Part shown: one piece after another, positions 8,520 through 17,590 of the stretch
Position numbering within the stretch: the first letter of the stretch is position 1
Layout of the letters: every line of letters begins with the position of its first letter
Assembly: GCA_025057985.1 (NCBI GenBank)
Contig: JANXEV010000006.1
Location: 1-39,701 of the forward strand
DNA from: Candidatus Aenigmatarchaeota archaeon
GTDB lineage: Archaea > Aenigmatarchaeota > Aenigmatarchaeia > CG10238-14 > SpSt-28
Reading direction: 5' to 3'
DNA: 39,701 nt
Notes under the pieces: generated by a model
Seen by the model: the letters and a program-made list of their open reading frames with translations, nothing else
The model's database searches: none
What the model was told of the DNA's origin: nothing
Program-made: the position numbers and the translations under genes

Positions 8520-8874
8520 TTTTTTTAAAAATTTTCAAAGACTTACCTATTCCTTCAATCTCGTTTATCCCGTAATCCTTCAAAGCTTCAAAAAATTTTT
8601 TTCTATAAACATCGATCAAAAATCTATCTCCCAACTTTTTTCTCAAGAGCAATGCCTGATTCCTACCTTCTTCATCGAAATCTGTTAGAATGGTATATTT
8701 TCCTTTCATTTTTTTCACCTCTTTGACCAGGTATATCTCTTTGTTAAAACCCAATTTTCTCAAAACCTCTCTGTCCCTTTCTCCCTCTACGACAACAAAC
8801 ATCAGCTCTTTGTTCATTTCTTTGACTATTTCTTTTATTCTCATAACCAAATAATACCTATCCTTATCTTTCAT
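8506..8874 (-). CDS. Small Toprim-domain protein
   Basis: FVVVEGERDREVLRKLGF and YTILTDFDEEGRNQALLLRKKL are Toprim E / DxD-type motifs. Confidence 0.75.
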   Translation of the reverse strand: MKDKDRYYLVMRIKEIVKEMNKELMFVVVEGERDREVLRKLGFNKEIYLVKEVKKMKGKYTILTDFDEEGRNQALLLRKKLGDRFLIDVYRKKFFEALKDYGINEIEGIGKSLKIFKKIIQL

Positions 8875-8908
8875 TATTTTTTTTACATTAACTCAAAATA
8901 TAATGCAT

Positions 8909-8982
8909 GGGCCTGTAGCTCAGCATGGTAGAGCAGCCGGCTCTTAACCGGTTGGTCGCGGGTTCGAATCCCGCCAGGCCCA
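8909..8982 (+). tRNA. tRNA-Lys (anticodon CTT)
   Basis: GGGCCTG...CAGGCCC acceptor stem plus A discriminator; anticodon arm GCCGG-CTCTTAA-CCGGT; T-arm GCGGGTTCGAATCCCGC. Confidence 0.96.
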
Positions 8983-9023
8983 AATATAAACGTTTTTTAT
9001 GCTTTTCTGTTCTAATTCTCGGT

Positions 9024-9650
9024 ATGGGAAAGTTTGACAAAAGAGAGTACATAAAAGAACTCTACATTACCCAAAAAACCTTTTCAGATGTTTTTGGAAT
9101 TTACATTTGTAAGAAGTTCGACCCCAGGAGATGGTTGAATTCTATAAAGGTAGAAGCCAAATTGATCTGGCCTAAAGATATAGAAGAAGCTTGGCAGGCT
9201 ATAAAAAACGGTGAGTGTATTTCCCTAGATTTTTGGTTTAAAACTTATACCAAAAAAGAATGTGAGAAAAAGTACGATTTTACTATCAAATATAGTTTAA
9301 AAAATGGTCTCCTCTACCCAGCTTTCTATTCGCACAATTGTCCTTTCTTGTCTTCAAACCTGATCTCTATCGGACCGACGGAGATTGCCTGTAAACACCT
9401 TTATGCGGTTTTGAGGGAGGTAGAAAGAGTTTGTGAGAAAGATCCGGAAATTCCCATTCACTATTCTTTTTTTCTTCCACGTAACGAAAGAATATTCGTA
9501 GAGTTTGAAAAAATAGAGAAAAATAGAAAGATGTCGACTATCGAAAAGATGAAAAAAACTTTTGGGCTTCTGGCTAACTATATTTATTTGAACGAATCTA
9601 TTCGGATGGGTAGGTTAAACAAAACTTTAGAAAATCTGAAGAGGGTTTGA
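9024..9650 (+). CDS. Conserved-looking hypothetical protein (start revised to ATG 9024, after the tRNA)
   Basis: Long ORF in the + frame. The upstream ORF part overlaps tRNA-Lys, so ATG 9024 (GGTATGGGAAAG) is preferred. Confidence 0.65.
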   Translation: MGKFDKREYIKELYITQKTFSDVFGIYICKKFDPRRWLNSIKVEAKLIWPKDIEEAWQAIKNGECISLDFWFKTYTKKECEKKYDFTIKYSLKNGLLYPAFYSHNCPFLSSNLISIGPTEIACKHLYAVLREVERVCEKDPEIPIHYSFFLPRNERIFVEFEKIEKNRKMSTIEKMKKTFGLLANYIYLNESIRMGRLNKTLENLKRV

Positions 9651-9692
9651 GTTAAGAAAAAACATTTTTATTTAAATAAGGTAAAAAAATTA

Positions 9693-10109
9693 ATGGTAAA
9701 AGGTATAAGTCCGTTGGTTGCCACAGTTTTGTTGATAGCGATAACCATGACTTTAGCCGGTATACTTGCTTTTTGGGGATCTGGTTTTGTGAGAACAGGC
9801 TTACCTACAGAAGAAGAGACTCAACAATTCAGAAGATGTAGTGGAGCGCTTGGGAGTTTAAAAGTAGATTTCCAATATTACAACTCTACGACCAAAAACC
9901 TGATTTTGAGCATCTACAACTCTGGACCAGAAAAGCTAAAGCTAACGAACATAACTTTTTACTACACTAACGGTATCACATCGAAAGAAATAAACAAGGA
10001 AGTTGCGCCCGGATTAACCGCGCCTGTTATACTTTCCGAAATAGAATCTGGCTATTTGAAATATATAGTTTATACAGATTGTCCTGGTGTGACACTAGAG
10101 GGTAGATAA
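9693..10109 (+). CDS. Archaeal type IV pilin-like protein
   Basis: MVKGISPLVATVLLIAITMTLAGILAFWGSGF: class III-like signal followed by hydrophobic alpha-helix. Confidence 0.78.
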   Translation: MVKGISPLVATVLLIAITMTLAGILAFWGSGFVRTGLPTEEETQQFRRCSGALGSLKVDFQYYNSTTKNLILSIYNSGPEKLKLTNITFYYTNGITSKEINKEVAPGLTAPVILSEIESGYLKYIVYTDCPGVTLEGR

Positions 10110-10546
10110 TGAAGAAAGGTATTAGCCCTTTCATAGCCGAAATCTTACTGATAGGCCTTGCTATAGCAGTCGCTGCTGTAATAATCACATGGGGGATGGG
10201 CTTCACTAGAACTTCCACACAAAACATTCAAGGCCAGTCTGAAACTCAAATGATGTGTTCTTATGGAGGAATATCAACTTTGGACGATGTTTCTTACAAA
10301 AATGGCTACCTTTACGGATACTTAAGAAACAGCGGAAACATTCCTCTTAGAGTAAACTTCCAAATAGTTTATGACAACGGTACGGTACAAAACGTTCAAA
10401 ACGTTGCACCAGATTTAGCTCCAGGTAGTATCTCTTTTTTCAACGTCTCCGCTGGCCCAAACATAAATTTCGTAATGATAACGACCAACTGTACATCTCC
10501 GCCTGTGAACTACAGGATAGAAAGGAAAGACGTGATTTTTAACTGA
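10109..10546 (+). CDS. Archaeal type IV pilin-like protein
   Basis: MKKGISPFIAEILLIGLAIAVAAVIITWGMGF; starts in overlap with the stop of the preceding pilin (GATAATG). Confidence 0.78.
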   Translation: MKKGISPFIAEILLIGLAIAVAAVIITWGMGFTRTSTQNIQGQSETQMMCSYGGISTLDDVSYKNGYLYGYLRNSGNIPLRVNFQIVYDNGTVQNVQNVAPDLAPGSISFFNVSAGPNINFVMITTNCTSPPVNYRIERKDVIFN

Positions 10547-10547
10547 A

Positions 10548-10619
10548 TGGGTCCGGGCGGAGTCGAACCGCCTCCTCCGCCTTGTAAGGGCGGCGTCCTA
10601 ACCGTTAGACTACGGACCC
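10548..10619 (-). tRNA. tRNA-Val (anticodon TAC)
   Basis: Reverse strand GGGTCCG...CGGACCCA; anticodon arm CCGCC-CTTACAA-GGCGG; T-arm with GGTTCGACTCC. Confidence 0.95.
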
Positions 10620-10660
10620 TTATTAATTTTCTTGGTTTCAAGAAAAATAAAACCAAACCT

Positions 10661-11359
10661 TTAGACCTTTTCTACTTTCTTTTTAGATTTAGGAGAAATG
10701 TTGCCAACTTTCGCTCCTGGTGGTGCATGCCTACTTACAGTTTTACTTGGCCTTGGTCTCTTTCTCTTTCCACCCCATGGATGATCGACAGGATTCATTA
10801 CAACCGCTGCCGTTCTTGGGAACAATTTTCCTCTAGCATGCAAAGCTATATATTTCTTTCCAACTTTCACCCAAGGCTTTTCCTCTCTACCAGAGTTAGA
10901 AGGAACTCCTATCGTGGCTCTACATCTAGCATCCAAAACTTTTTGCTTTCCAGACGAAAATTGGACCGTAACTCTATTTTCTGTCTTTCCGACGACTATG
11001 GCAAAACTCCCACTCGACCTACAATATTTCGGACCAGAACCCGGATAGCTTTCTATACCAAAAACTTTCGTTCCCTCTGGAATTTTACCCAACTCGACAA
11101 CATTTCCATTCGCTATTTCACCATCATACTTTATCACTTGACCGACATACGCACCTTCATGAGCTATTTGATAAATTTTTTTCCCATCTATTTTCACAAG
11201 CATCACTAGAGCGCTTCTTCCCGGATCGTCCAATATATCTTCTACTACACCTTCTCCTTTTCCAGTATAATATTCTACCTTACAAAGATAGCGATGGCTA
11301 GGTGCTCTATATCTCGGTCCACCTTTACCTCTTGCTCTAGCGATTATACGTTTTCCCAT
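10661..11359 (-). CDS. rpl2: Large ribosomal subunit protein uL2
   Basis: MGKRIIARARGKGGPRYRAPSHRYL..., MNPVDHPWGGKRKRPRPSKTVSRHAPPGAKVG. Confidence 0.96.
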   Translation of the reverse strand: MGKRIIARARGKGGPRYRAPSHRYLCKVEYYTGKGEGVVEDILDDPGRSALVMLVKIDGKKIYQIAHEGAYVGQVIKYDGEIANGNVVELGKIPEGTKVFGIESYPGSGPKYCRSSGSFAIVVGKTENRVTVQFSSGKQKVLDARCRATIGVPSNSGREEKPWVKVGKKYIALHARGKLFPRTAAVVMNPVDHPWGGKRKRPRPSKTVSRHAPPGAKVGNISPKSKKKVEKV

Positions 11360-11369
11360 TCAATCACCC

Positions 11370-11633
11370 CTACAATATTCCAAGCCTCACCGCCACATCG
11401 CTAGCTTTAAACTCTGGTTTAAGTTTTATGAAAGCTTTTTTTCTTCCGTCCTTGGTTATCAAAGTATTGACCTTTTCCACTTTAACCTCGAACAATTTTT
11501 CAAAGGCTTCCTTTATTTCTTTTTTGTTTGCCTTTCTGTCCACTATAAAGACTATTTTATTCTCTCTTTCTATCAAACTCACGGCCTTTTCGGTGACGAG
11601 AGGATATAGCAAAATCTTGTATGGGTCCATCAA
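11370..11633 (-). CDS. rpl23: Large ribosomal subunit protein uL23
   Basis: [62 protein letters not shown]. Confidence 0.95.
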   Translation of the reverse strand: MMDPYKILLYPLVTEKAVSLIERENKIVFIVDRKANKKEIKEAFEKLFEVKVEKVNTLITKDGRKKAFIKLKPEFKASDVAVRLGIL

Positions 11634-11647
11634 ACCACCTTAAATTT

Positions 11648-12439
11648 TTACATTTTCTCTAACTCTTCTATCGCCCCTTTAGTAAAGACTGTCAGTCTAC
11701 CTGGTTTTCCTCCAGGTGCCAAATGTTCTACAGATAAATCTTTCACTCTTACGACTTCGCACCCAGGAATGTTTTCAATCGCCTTCTTTATTTTTTCATC
11801 ATTCTTCACAACAAACAAAATTCCTTTTTTCTTTTTATATTTCCTACCTCTCATTTTCCCTTTACCAGCTCTAATCTTTCTTTCTTTCAACCTTTCTAAC
11901 TCTTCTTTCAAACCGATCGCCTCCAAAAACTCAGTGACTTCCTTCGTTTTAGAAACGTTCTCTATACCATCTTCTACCACTATGGGTAACTCTTTTAAAC
12001 CGTCAAGCCTATGTCTGTTTTTCACTAAATCTAAAACAGCAGTAGCAGCTATTGCAGAAGCTATTGCTTTGATTTTTTCTTTTTTGTTGATTTTTTGATA
12101 CCAATTTTTTTCCGGTAGCGGAGGGTGTGAAGGTCTTCCTCCTTTTGTCTGTGGTGCTATTCTCGCCTGCCAAAATAAACCAGGCACAGTTTTGCCGTGC
12201 AATCTTTGATGTCTCGCTATTCCTCTGTTCATCATCGAATATCTCTCTCTTCTTTCTCCGTGATAATGTGCAGAAGTTCTCAATCCAGAAAGTTCATCCG
12301 GGCCATACGGCTGTCTCTTGTGACTTTTAATCGCTAGGAAAGCTCTTAAAATCAAATCTTCTCTGATCGGATGGGAAAAAACTTTAGGCAAATTTATTTC
12401 TTCTTTGATTTTTCCGTCCAAACCAAAAATTTTCACCAT
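11648..12439 (-). CDS. rpl4: Large ribosomal subunit protein uL4
   Basis: LPKVFSHPIREDLILRAFLA, QPYGPDELSGLRTSAHYHGERRERYSMMNRGIARHQRLHGK. Confidence 0.95.
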   Translation of the reverse strand: MVKIFGLDGKIKEEINLPKVFSHPIREDLILRAFLAIKSHKRQPYGPDELSGLRTSAHYHGERRERYSMMNRGIARHQRLHGKTVPGLFWQARIAPQTKGGRPSHPPLPEKNWYQKINKKEKIKAIASAIAATAVLDLVKNRHRLDGLKELPIVVEDGIENVSKTKEVTEFLEAIGLKEELERLKERKIRAGKGKMRGRKYKKKKGILFVVKNDEKIKKAIENIPGCEVVRVKDLSVEHLAPGGKPGRLTVFTKGAIEELEKM

Positions 12440-12440
12440 A

Positions 12441-13424
12441 CTATCTCACCAAGCTTTTTATCTGGTAGGGTAAAATATGTGGACCTTTACTTCTTATAGC
12501 TTTTCTTATAAGAATTAATCTTTTTTTGCTGCCAGGAACTGAACCTTCTATCAATAAATAGCTTCCTCTCACCAACCCGTACCTTTTAAACCCACCTTTA
12601 GGATTTATTTCCTCTCCATTCCCAATCTTTATTATTCTTTTGTTTATCTCCGTTCTCGTTTGAAAACCTGTTTGACCGGCCATGGGAACTGTCCATCTAA
12701 CTTTCCCGGGTCTTTCTTGACCCAAACTTCCAACATGCCTCCTTTTTTCTTTCGCTTTTCTACCTTGGATTTTTATCCCAAACCTCTTCACGGGACCTTG
12801 AGTACCTTTTCCTTTTGTCACAGCTATGACGTCTACGATCTCTCCTTCTTTGAATACTTCTTCTACTGAAAGTTCTTTACCAAGCTTAGAAATCGCATAT
12901 TCAAATTTTGCTTTCACGTCTTTTCCACCAACTTCTATCTCGAAAACTTCCGGCGTTTTTTTACCAATCCCTGTTTTTTTAGGCTGCGTCGCTACTATCA
13001 GTCTTACTTTCTCAATCTTATCCAAATTTTTACTTATTTCTTCGATCTTCTCTTCAGAATAATTAGACTTAATTTTTACTTTTCTCTCCAAATGTTTAGG
13101 CAACTCTTTAGCATAAATCTCTGTAAAAACTTTATAACCATTCTTCGTTTTCTTGTAAAATCTGACACCGATAACATGAAGAGGGGGTATTTCTAAAACG
13201 GTGACCGGCACGGCTATCGTTTGACCGAAAGAAGGAGAAGTTTTTTTATTGTCTACAGCCATGACGTGGCACATCCCAACCTTATATCCAGCAAAAACAA
13301 GCGGCATAACCTTTTCTGATTCTGGATATGTGTCTAGAGATGGATAGATACGGAAAGCTTTCTTCCTAGGATAAAAAGCCAAACTTCCTTCCCTTGGTTT
13401 TCTTATATGCGGCATCTTTCCCAA
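12441..13424 (-). CDS. rpl3: Large ribosomal subunit protein uL3
   Basis: GSLAFYPRKKAFRIYPS, LVFAGYKVGMCHVMAVD, VRWTVPMAGQTGFQTRTEINKRI; synteny with uL4. Confidence 0.95.
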   Translation of the reverse strand: MGKMPHIRKPREGSLAFYPRKKAFRIYPSLDTYPESEKVMPLVFAGYKVGMCHVMAVDNKKTSPSFGQTIAVPVTVLEIPPLHVIGVRFYKKTKNGYKVFTEIYAKELPKHLERKVKIKSNYSEEKIEEISKNLDKIEKVRLIVATQPKKTGIGKKTPEVFEIEVGGKDVKAKFEYAISKLGKELSVEEVFKEGEIVDVIAVTKGKGTQGPVKRFGIKIQGRKAKEKRRHVGSLGQERPGKVRWTVPMAGQTGFQTRTEINKRIIKIGNGEEINPKGGFKRYGLVRGSYLLIEGSVPGSKKRLILIRKAIRSKGPHILPYQIKSLVR

Positions 13425-13500
13425 CCTTTATATTTTTGTATTGATGTTAATTATTTAAGATTGTATTTTTGTGATTTAAATTTTGAATTGAAATCTTCCT

Positions 13501-14019
13501 ATGGACTGTGTTTTTTGTAAAATTGCAAGAAAAGAAATCCCTGCGGAAATTTTATATGAAGATGAAAACTTTGTCGCTTTTTTAGACGTCAACCCAAGAA
13601 GCACTGGAATGACTCTTATCATACCGAAAAACCATGTGAAAAATTTGAACGAAGATGAAGAACTGTCGAAAAATCTTTTTCAACTTGCGATAAAGTTAAA
13701 CGACGCGATAAAAAATGCTTTGATGCCACTAGCGACTTGCATAGCCTATCTACCTTCTCAAATCGAACACTTGCATTTAAGGATATACCCTTATTTTGAG
13801 AACGAAATACCCTTGATAGAAAACAAACCAAAAGAAGTGAAAGGTGACGAATTGAAGAGAATAGGTGATGTGATAAGGAAAAATATAAGTTGGGGGAAGA
13901 AGACTGAGGAGAAGATAGAGGAAGAGAAGAGGGAAGAAGTTAAGAAGAATGAAGAGAAGAGGGAAGAAGAGGGAAGTAAAGAAATGAGTAGAAGGAAGAG
14001 AGATTGGTTGATAGCTTGA
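13501..14019 (+). CDS. HIT-family protein with charged C-terminal tail
   Basis: MDCVFCKIARKEIPAEILYEDENFVAFLDVNPRSTGMTLIIPKNHV and SQIEHLHLRIYP; C-terminal Lys/Glu-rich tail. Confidence 0.85.
   Translation: MDCVFCKIARKEIPAEILYEDENFVAFLDVNPRSTGMTLIIPKNHVKNLNEDEELSKNLFQLAIKLNDAIKNALMPLATCIAYLPSQIEHLHLRIYPYFENEIPLIENKPKEVKGDELKRIGDVIRKNISWGKKTEEKIEEEKREEVKKNEEKREEEGSKEMSRRKRDWLIA
13921..13968 (+). repeat. 18-bp direct repeat pair, 30-bp period, in the acidic/basic tail of the HIT gene
   Basis: GAAGAGAAGAGGGAAGAA at 13921-13938 and 13951-13968. Confidence 0.85.
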
Positions 14020-14021
14020 AT

Positions 14022-14576
14022 TTAGATGTTGAATTTTCTACCTATCAAAATGCTAGAAATGCCGTTGAAAATTCCTGCAGCCAAAAAAATCGCCGAAAAA
14101 CCAAAAACCCCTATTACAATCCCTGAGATTATAGCTGAAATACCATAAGTTAAACTCCAGAAAGAATCTATTAAACCCATTTCTCTTCCTCTATTTTTCT
14201 TAGACGTGATTTCTGCTAAAAGTGAGAAAAAGGATGGAACTTGTAGAGAATAACCTATTGCGTTCAAAATTTCTACTAAAACGAGCATCGTTAAGCTATC
14301 GACAAATGTATAAAGGATGATTGAAATTGAAGATAAAATTCCGCCGATCAAGAAGGTTTTACCCTTACCTATTCTATCAGATAAATAGCCAGAAGGAACT
14401 TCCAAAAGACCAACGATTATCCAGTAAAGGCCTATGATCAGAGCGACCAGAGAAGCGCTTCCAATGACCTTTTCGAAGTAAATCGCATAAATTGGTCCTA
14501 TGAACCCTGTACTCAAGGCTATCAAAGACTGTGCTAGAGCCAATGCTAACATCTCTCTTCTTCTCATTTGCCACAC
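14022..14576 (-). CDS. Half-length (~6 TM) MFS-like membrane protein
   Basis: MFS N-terminal half with motif-A-like GYLSDRIGKGKTF; only 184 aa. ATG at 14567 is an alternative start to GTG 14576. Confidence 0.7.
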   Translation of the reverse strand: MWQMRRREMLALALAQSLIALSTGFIGPIYAIYFEKVIGSASLVALIIGLYWIIVGLLEVPSGYLSDRIGKGKTFLIGGILSSISIILYTFVDSLTMLVLVEILNAIGYSLQVPSFFSLLAEITSKKNRGREMGLIDSFWSLTYGISAIISGIVIGVFGFSAIFLAAGIFNGISSILIGRKFNI

Positions 14577-14706
14577 CTTTTGTTAGAGATAGTGACGACT
14601 CTTCAGTTTCCATTTAATTTCACCTCTTAAGGACTATTTGTAGTATGTTTTTTAAATTTAAATTTGTTTTGGCTACCAATTTTAATATCTGGAATCTATA
14701 ATTTAT

Positions 14707-15441
14707 ATGAAGTTGAAAGATAGAGTTGCGATCGTGACTGGTTCTGGCCAAGGAATAGGAAAAGCAATAGCTCTAGCGTTTTCAAGAGAGGGTGCAAGGG
14801 TTGTTGTTAGTGATATAACAGACAAGATCTATGAGGTTCAGAAAGAAATAAAGACAGAAAGCTTGGCTATAAAGTGTGATGTTTCGAAGATGGAAGATGC
14901 TAAGAAAATGGCGGATGAGGTTGTGAGTAAGTTTGGAAGGATCGATATATTGGTTAACAATGCAGGGATCTATCCTTTCAAACCATTTCTAGAGATGTCA
15001 GAGAGTGACTGGGATAAAGTCATCAACGTAAACCTAAAAGGAACTTTCAACTGCACGAAAGCTGTAGTTCCATACATGGTTAAACAAAGGTATGGAAAGA
15101 TAATAAATATCACTTCTATCGCCGGTACTGTGGTCGGCTTCCCTCAGCTCGTTCACTACTGTGCGAGTAAGGCAGGACAAACAGGTTTTACTAGAGCTTT
15201 AGCTTTGGAATTGGCACCGTTCAACATAAACGTAAACGCCATAGCGCCTGGACCTATCGTAACTCCTGGCACACAGGTTCTTGGAAATGAAGCCTATGAA
15301 AATTTCAGAAGAGCCATTCCGCTACAAAGATGGGGTGAACCAGAAGACATAGCGAACCTAGCAGTGTTTTTAGCTAGCGACGAATCGAAAAACATAACTG
15401 GTCAAGTCATCGTATCAGACGGTGGCTACGTAACACAATAA
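14707..15441 (+). CDS. SDR-family oxidoreductase (FabG-like)
   Basis: TGSGQGIG, NNAG, YCASKAGQTGFTRALALELAP, IAPGPIVTPG. Confidence 0.92.
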   Translation: MKLKDRVAIVTGSGQGIGKAIALAFSREGARVVVSDITDKIYEVQKEIKTESLAIKCDVSKMEDAKKMADEVVSKFGRIDILVNNAGIYPFKPFLEMSESDWDKVINVNLKGTFNCTKAVVPYMVKQRYGKIINITSIAGTVVGFPQLVHYCASKAGQTGFTRALALELAPFNINVNAIAPGPIVTPGTQVLGNEAYENFRRAIPLQRWGEPEDIANLAVFLASDESKNITGQVIVSDGGYVTQ

Positions 15442-15472
15442 TCCCAACTTTTTTTATTTTTTTATACAAACA

Positions 15473-15718
15473 TCACTGACTTTGACTTTCCTCTTTTTTC
15501 TTACCAAAAAGACTAAATCCAGCGTACTCTTTCTTTTTTAAAAAAGGTAGCCCAGTCTTTGGATTTTCAACGACTTCATAGCCTGGGGGCAAATCCCATA
15601 GAGCATCGGTAGGATCAGTAGAGAAAAAGTACAAAACAGCTCGACCTCTCATTTTCATATGCAAGTAATATTTTTTACCGTTTTTTGCTTTGTAAACGTA
15701 TGGTCCGAAAAGTCCCAT
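15473..15718 (-). CDS. Small hypothetical protein
   Basis: MGLFGPYVYKAKNGKKYYLHMKMRGRAVLYFFSTDPTDALWDLPPGYEVVENPKTGLPFLKKKEYAG; compact ORF in an otherwise unassigned gap. Confidence 0.6.
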   Translation of the reverse strand: MGLFGPYVYKAKNGKKYYLHMKMRGRAVLYFFSTDPTDALWDLPPGYEVVENPKTGLPFLKKKEYAGFSLFGKKKEESQSQ

Positions 15719-15749
15719 TCTTTAAATTTTTACTCCGACATTAAATTTT

Positions 15750-16994
15750 TTACTCTCCTTTTTCTGTTTCTAATCCTTTCAAAAGTTTAGGCCTCTTTTC
15801 TTTCCTCTTTCTATACAAAACAAAGAAAGCTATCACTACCACTAGACATAGGACAACTATCCCAACATAAAGATACTTCGGCACAGCCCTAGGTGCTATC
15901 ATCAAAATGGTTTCCATCTCGATCAAAACCTGTGAAATTAGCTCTAAAGCTTTAAAAATTTCGCTTTGACAGTTTTCGAAATCTTTCTTCTCTAAAAACT
16001 CCCTCGCTCTCTTAACATAATAGTCAGCCAATTCTATTGTAGCTTTTATTTTCGAAACATCAAAACCCATAGACTCTAGATATAACGCTCTCGCCTTGAC
16101 TTCAGAAATCACCAACTCCAAACTAATAATTTTTTCTCTATAGTCCTGAGTTAGGTCTAATACGAATTTCGAAACGTTCAAATTCAAAACTTTACTCGCT
16201 CTAGTTTCGTTCGCAGAAACTTCGAAAACAATTTGATATAGACCTGGTAGGAATTCGACTGGAACTTTTACATAGAGTAGGAAAGATGAAGTTTTATTTG
16301 CGGGTAGAATACTAACAAAAAGTGGGGAAACAGAAACTTCTAAACCAGAAGGGTATGAAATGTATGGCTTTAGTTCATAAGCATCCCTTTCTCCCAAATT
16401 TTTAACGATCAAAGAAATTATCAATTCTCCTCCTTGCTGAACGTTAAATGTATCGTTTGCATAAATTTCTAAACGAGGTGGTGAAAGGTAGACTATCACT
16501 GGAGTCGGTGTTCCTACTACTTGCGGCGGTTGAATCACTGGCACCAGAACTGGGAAAATCACAACATCAAATCTACCCCATGTTTCCGTCGTCTTACTAT
16601 CATACTTCGCTCTGGCTTGAATGTAGTAAGTCCCAACGCTTTCAGGGACAAAAACTATTTTAAAATTTCTTCTCTCTCCTGGCTTCAAAACGTTTAAAGA
16701 GTCTAGGTATTCTCCTATTGGTTTCAACGAACCGTTGAAATAGTAAACTCTGAGAAACATTTCTTCTTCTATCTGAACCGATCCTGTATTTATTATTTCT
16801 GCAGTAATGTTTTGCCTTTCAGTTATATCTATTATTGGTTTGTAGTCCAAAAGTATTTTTGCGTCTTTCACTTCTTTTACAGTCACGTTCAAGCCAGGAG
16901 AGACGAAGTAACCTGTCATTTTCGATATCAAAATAGCTAAGAAAATCGCAACAAAAAAAATCGTCCACAAAATCAAATTGATGTTTTTTTTCAT
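15750..16994 (-). CDS. Membrane-anchored surface protein: Ig-like (CARDB/NEW3-type) domains, helical hairpin, C-terminal TM
   Basis: N-terminal hydrophobic segment; VKNLGERDAYELKPYISYP; helical segment REKIISLEL...; TM KYLYVGIVVLCLVVVIAFFVLYRKRKEK. Confidence 0.75.
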   Translation of the reverse strand: MKKNINLILWTIFFVAIFLAILISKMTGYFVSPGLNVTVKEVKDAKILLDYKPIIDITERQNITAEIINTGSVQIEEEMFLRVYYFNGSLKPIGEYLDSLNVLKPGERRNFKIVFVPESVGTYYIQARAKYDSKTTETWGRFDVVIFPVLVPVIQPPQVVGTPTPVIVYLSPPRLEIYANDTFNVQQGGELIISLIVKNLGERDAYELKPYISYPSGLEVSVSPLFVSILPANKTSSFLLYVKVPVEFLPGLYQIVFEVSANETRASKVLNLNVSKFVLDLTQDYREKIISLELVISEVKARALYLESMGFDVSKIKATIELADYYVKRAREFLEKKDFENCQSEIFKALELISQVLIEMETILMIAPRAVPKYLYVGIVVLCLVVVIAFFVLYRKRKEKRPKLLKGLETEKGE

Positions 16995-17023
16995 TTTAAA
17001 TTCTTAGCAAAAAACAATAAATC

Positions 17024-17590
17024 TTATGATTTTTTGTAAATTAGAAAGCTGGTTAGGAGAATTAAGAAAACTAGTGTCAAAAGCATGATATAGTTTTGTT
17101 CTACTTCTATGTCTAAAAAACCTGAATCCCCATTTAAACTGCCTTCAAATTTAGGTTCCGTAGAGTTAACGAAAAAATTGAAAACGATCTCTTTCTTTGT
17201 GACCAATCCCTCTAGATCAGAAACGCTAAAGATCCTGACAGAAAAATTTAGACTCCCACTAGAAATAGGTTTAACAAAAAAAGCGATTTTCGTAGCATTA
17301 CGATAACTTTCACCTAAAACTATAATTTCGTCTCCTGAATCCTTACTCAACTTCACCCTATCCGGGAAGCCTGTAACCAACAATTCTTTAGGAGAAGTTA
17401 CATTTAAAAAAACCACTTCTTCTCTATCCGACCAAAGTAGAATCTCGAAAACACCAGTTTCGTTTACCTTTAAATTCATTGACTTTTGTTTTTGAAGCCC
17501 AGCAAAGCCGTATGTTGAACTGAAAAAACAAAAATATAAAAAAATGATGAACGATAAAAAAACCTTAAACCTCGTCCTCATTTTTAACAC
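17024..17590 (-). CDS. Secreted/membrane-anchored small surface protein
   Basis: N-terminal signal-like FKVFLSFIIFLYFCFFSSTYGFA; C-terminal TM NYIMLLTLVFLILLTSFLIYKKS; overlaps the next upstream gene by 26 nt. Confidence 0.7.
   Translation of the reverse strand: MLKMRTRFKVFLSFIIFLYFCFFSSTYGFAGLQKQKSMNLKVNETGVFEILLWSDREEVVFLNVTSPKELLVTGFPDRVKLSKDSGDEIIVLGESYRNATKIAFFVKPISSGSLNFSVRIFSVSDLEGLVTKKEIVFNFFVNSTEPKFEGSLNGDSGFLDIEVEQNYIMLLTLVFLILLTSFLIYKKS

Noticed and set aside
8925-9023. N-terminal extension of the 8925-9650 ORF
   Set aside because: Overlaps tRNA-Lys; ATG 9024 is a better start.
10547-11209. 220-aa + strand ORF
   Set aside because: Antisense to uL2 and tRNA-Val; composition and lack of motifs indicate a shadow ORF.
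12127-13062. Several + strand ORFs within uL4/uL3
   Set aside because: Antisense to strongly conserved ribosomal genes.
14377-14613. 78-aa minus ORF overlapping the MFS N-terminus in another frame
   Set aside because: Composition after the overlap is non-membrane and shadow-like; more likely leader sequence of the MFS gene than a frameshifted half.
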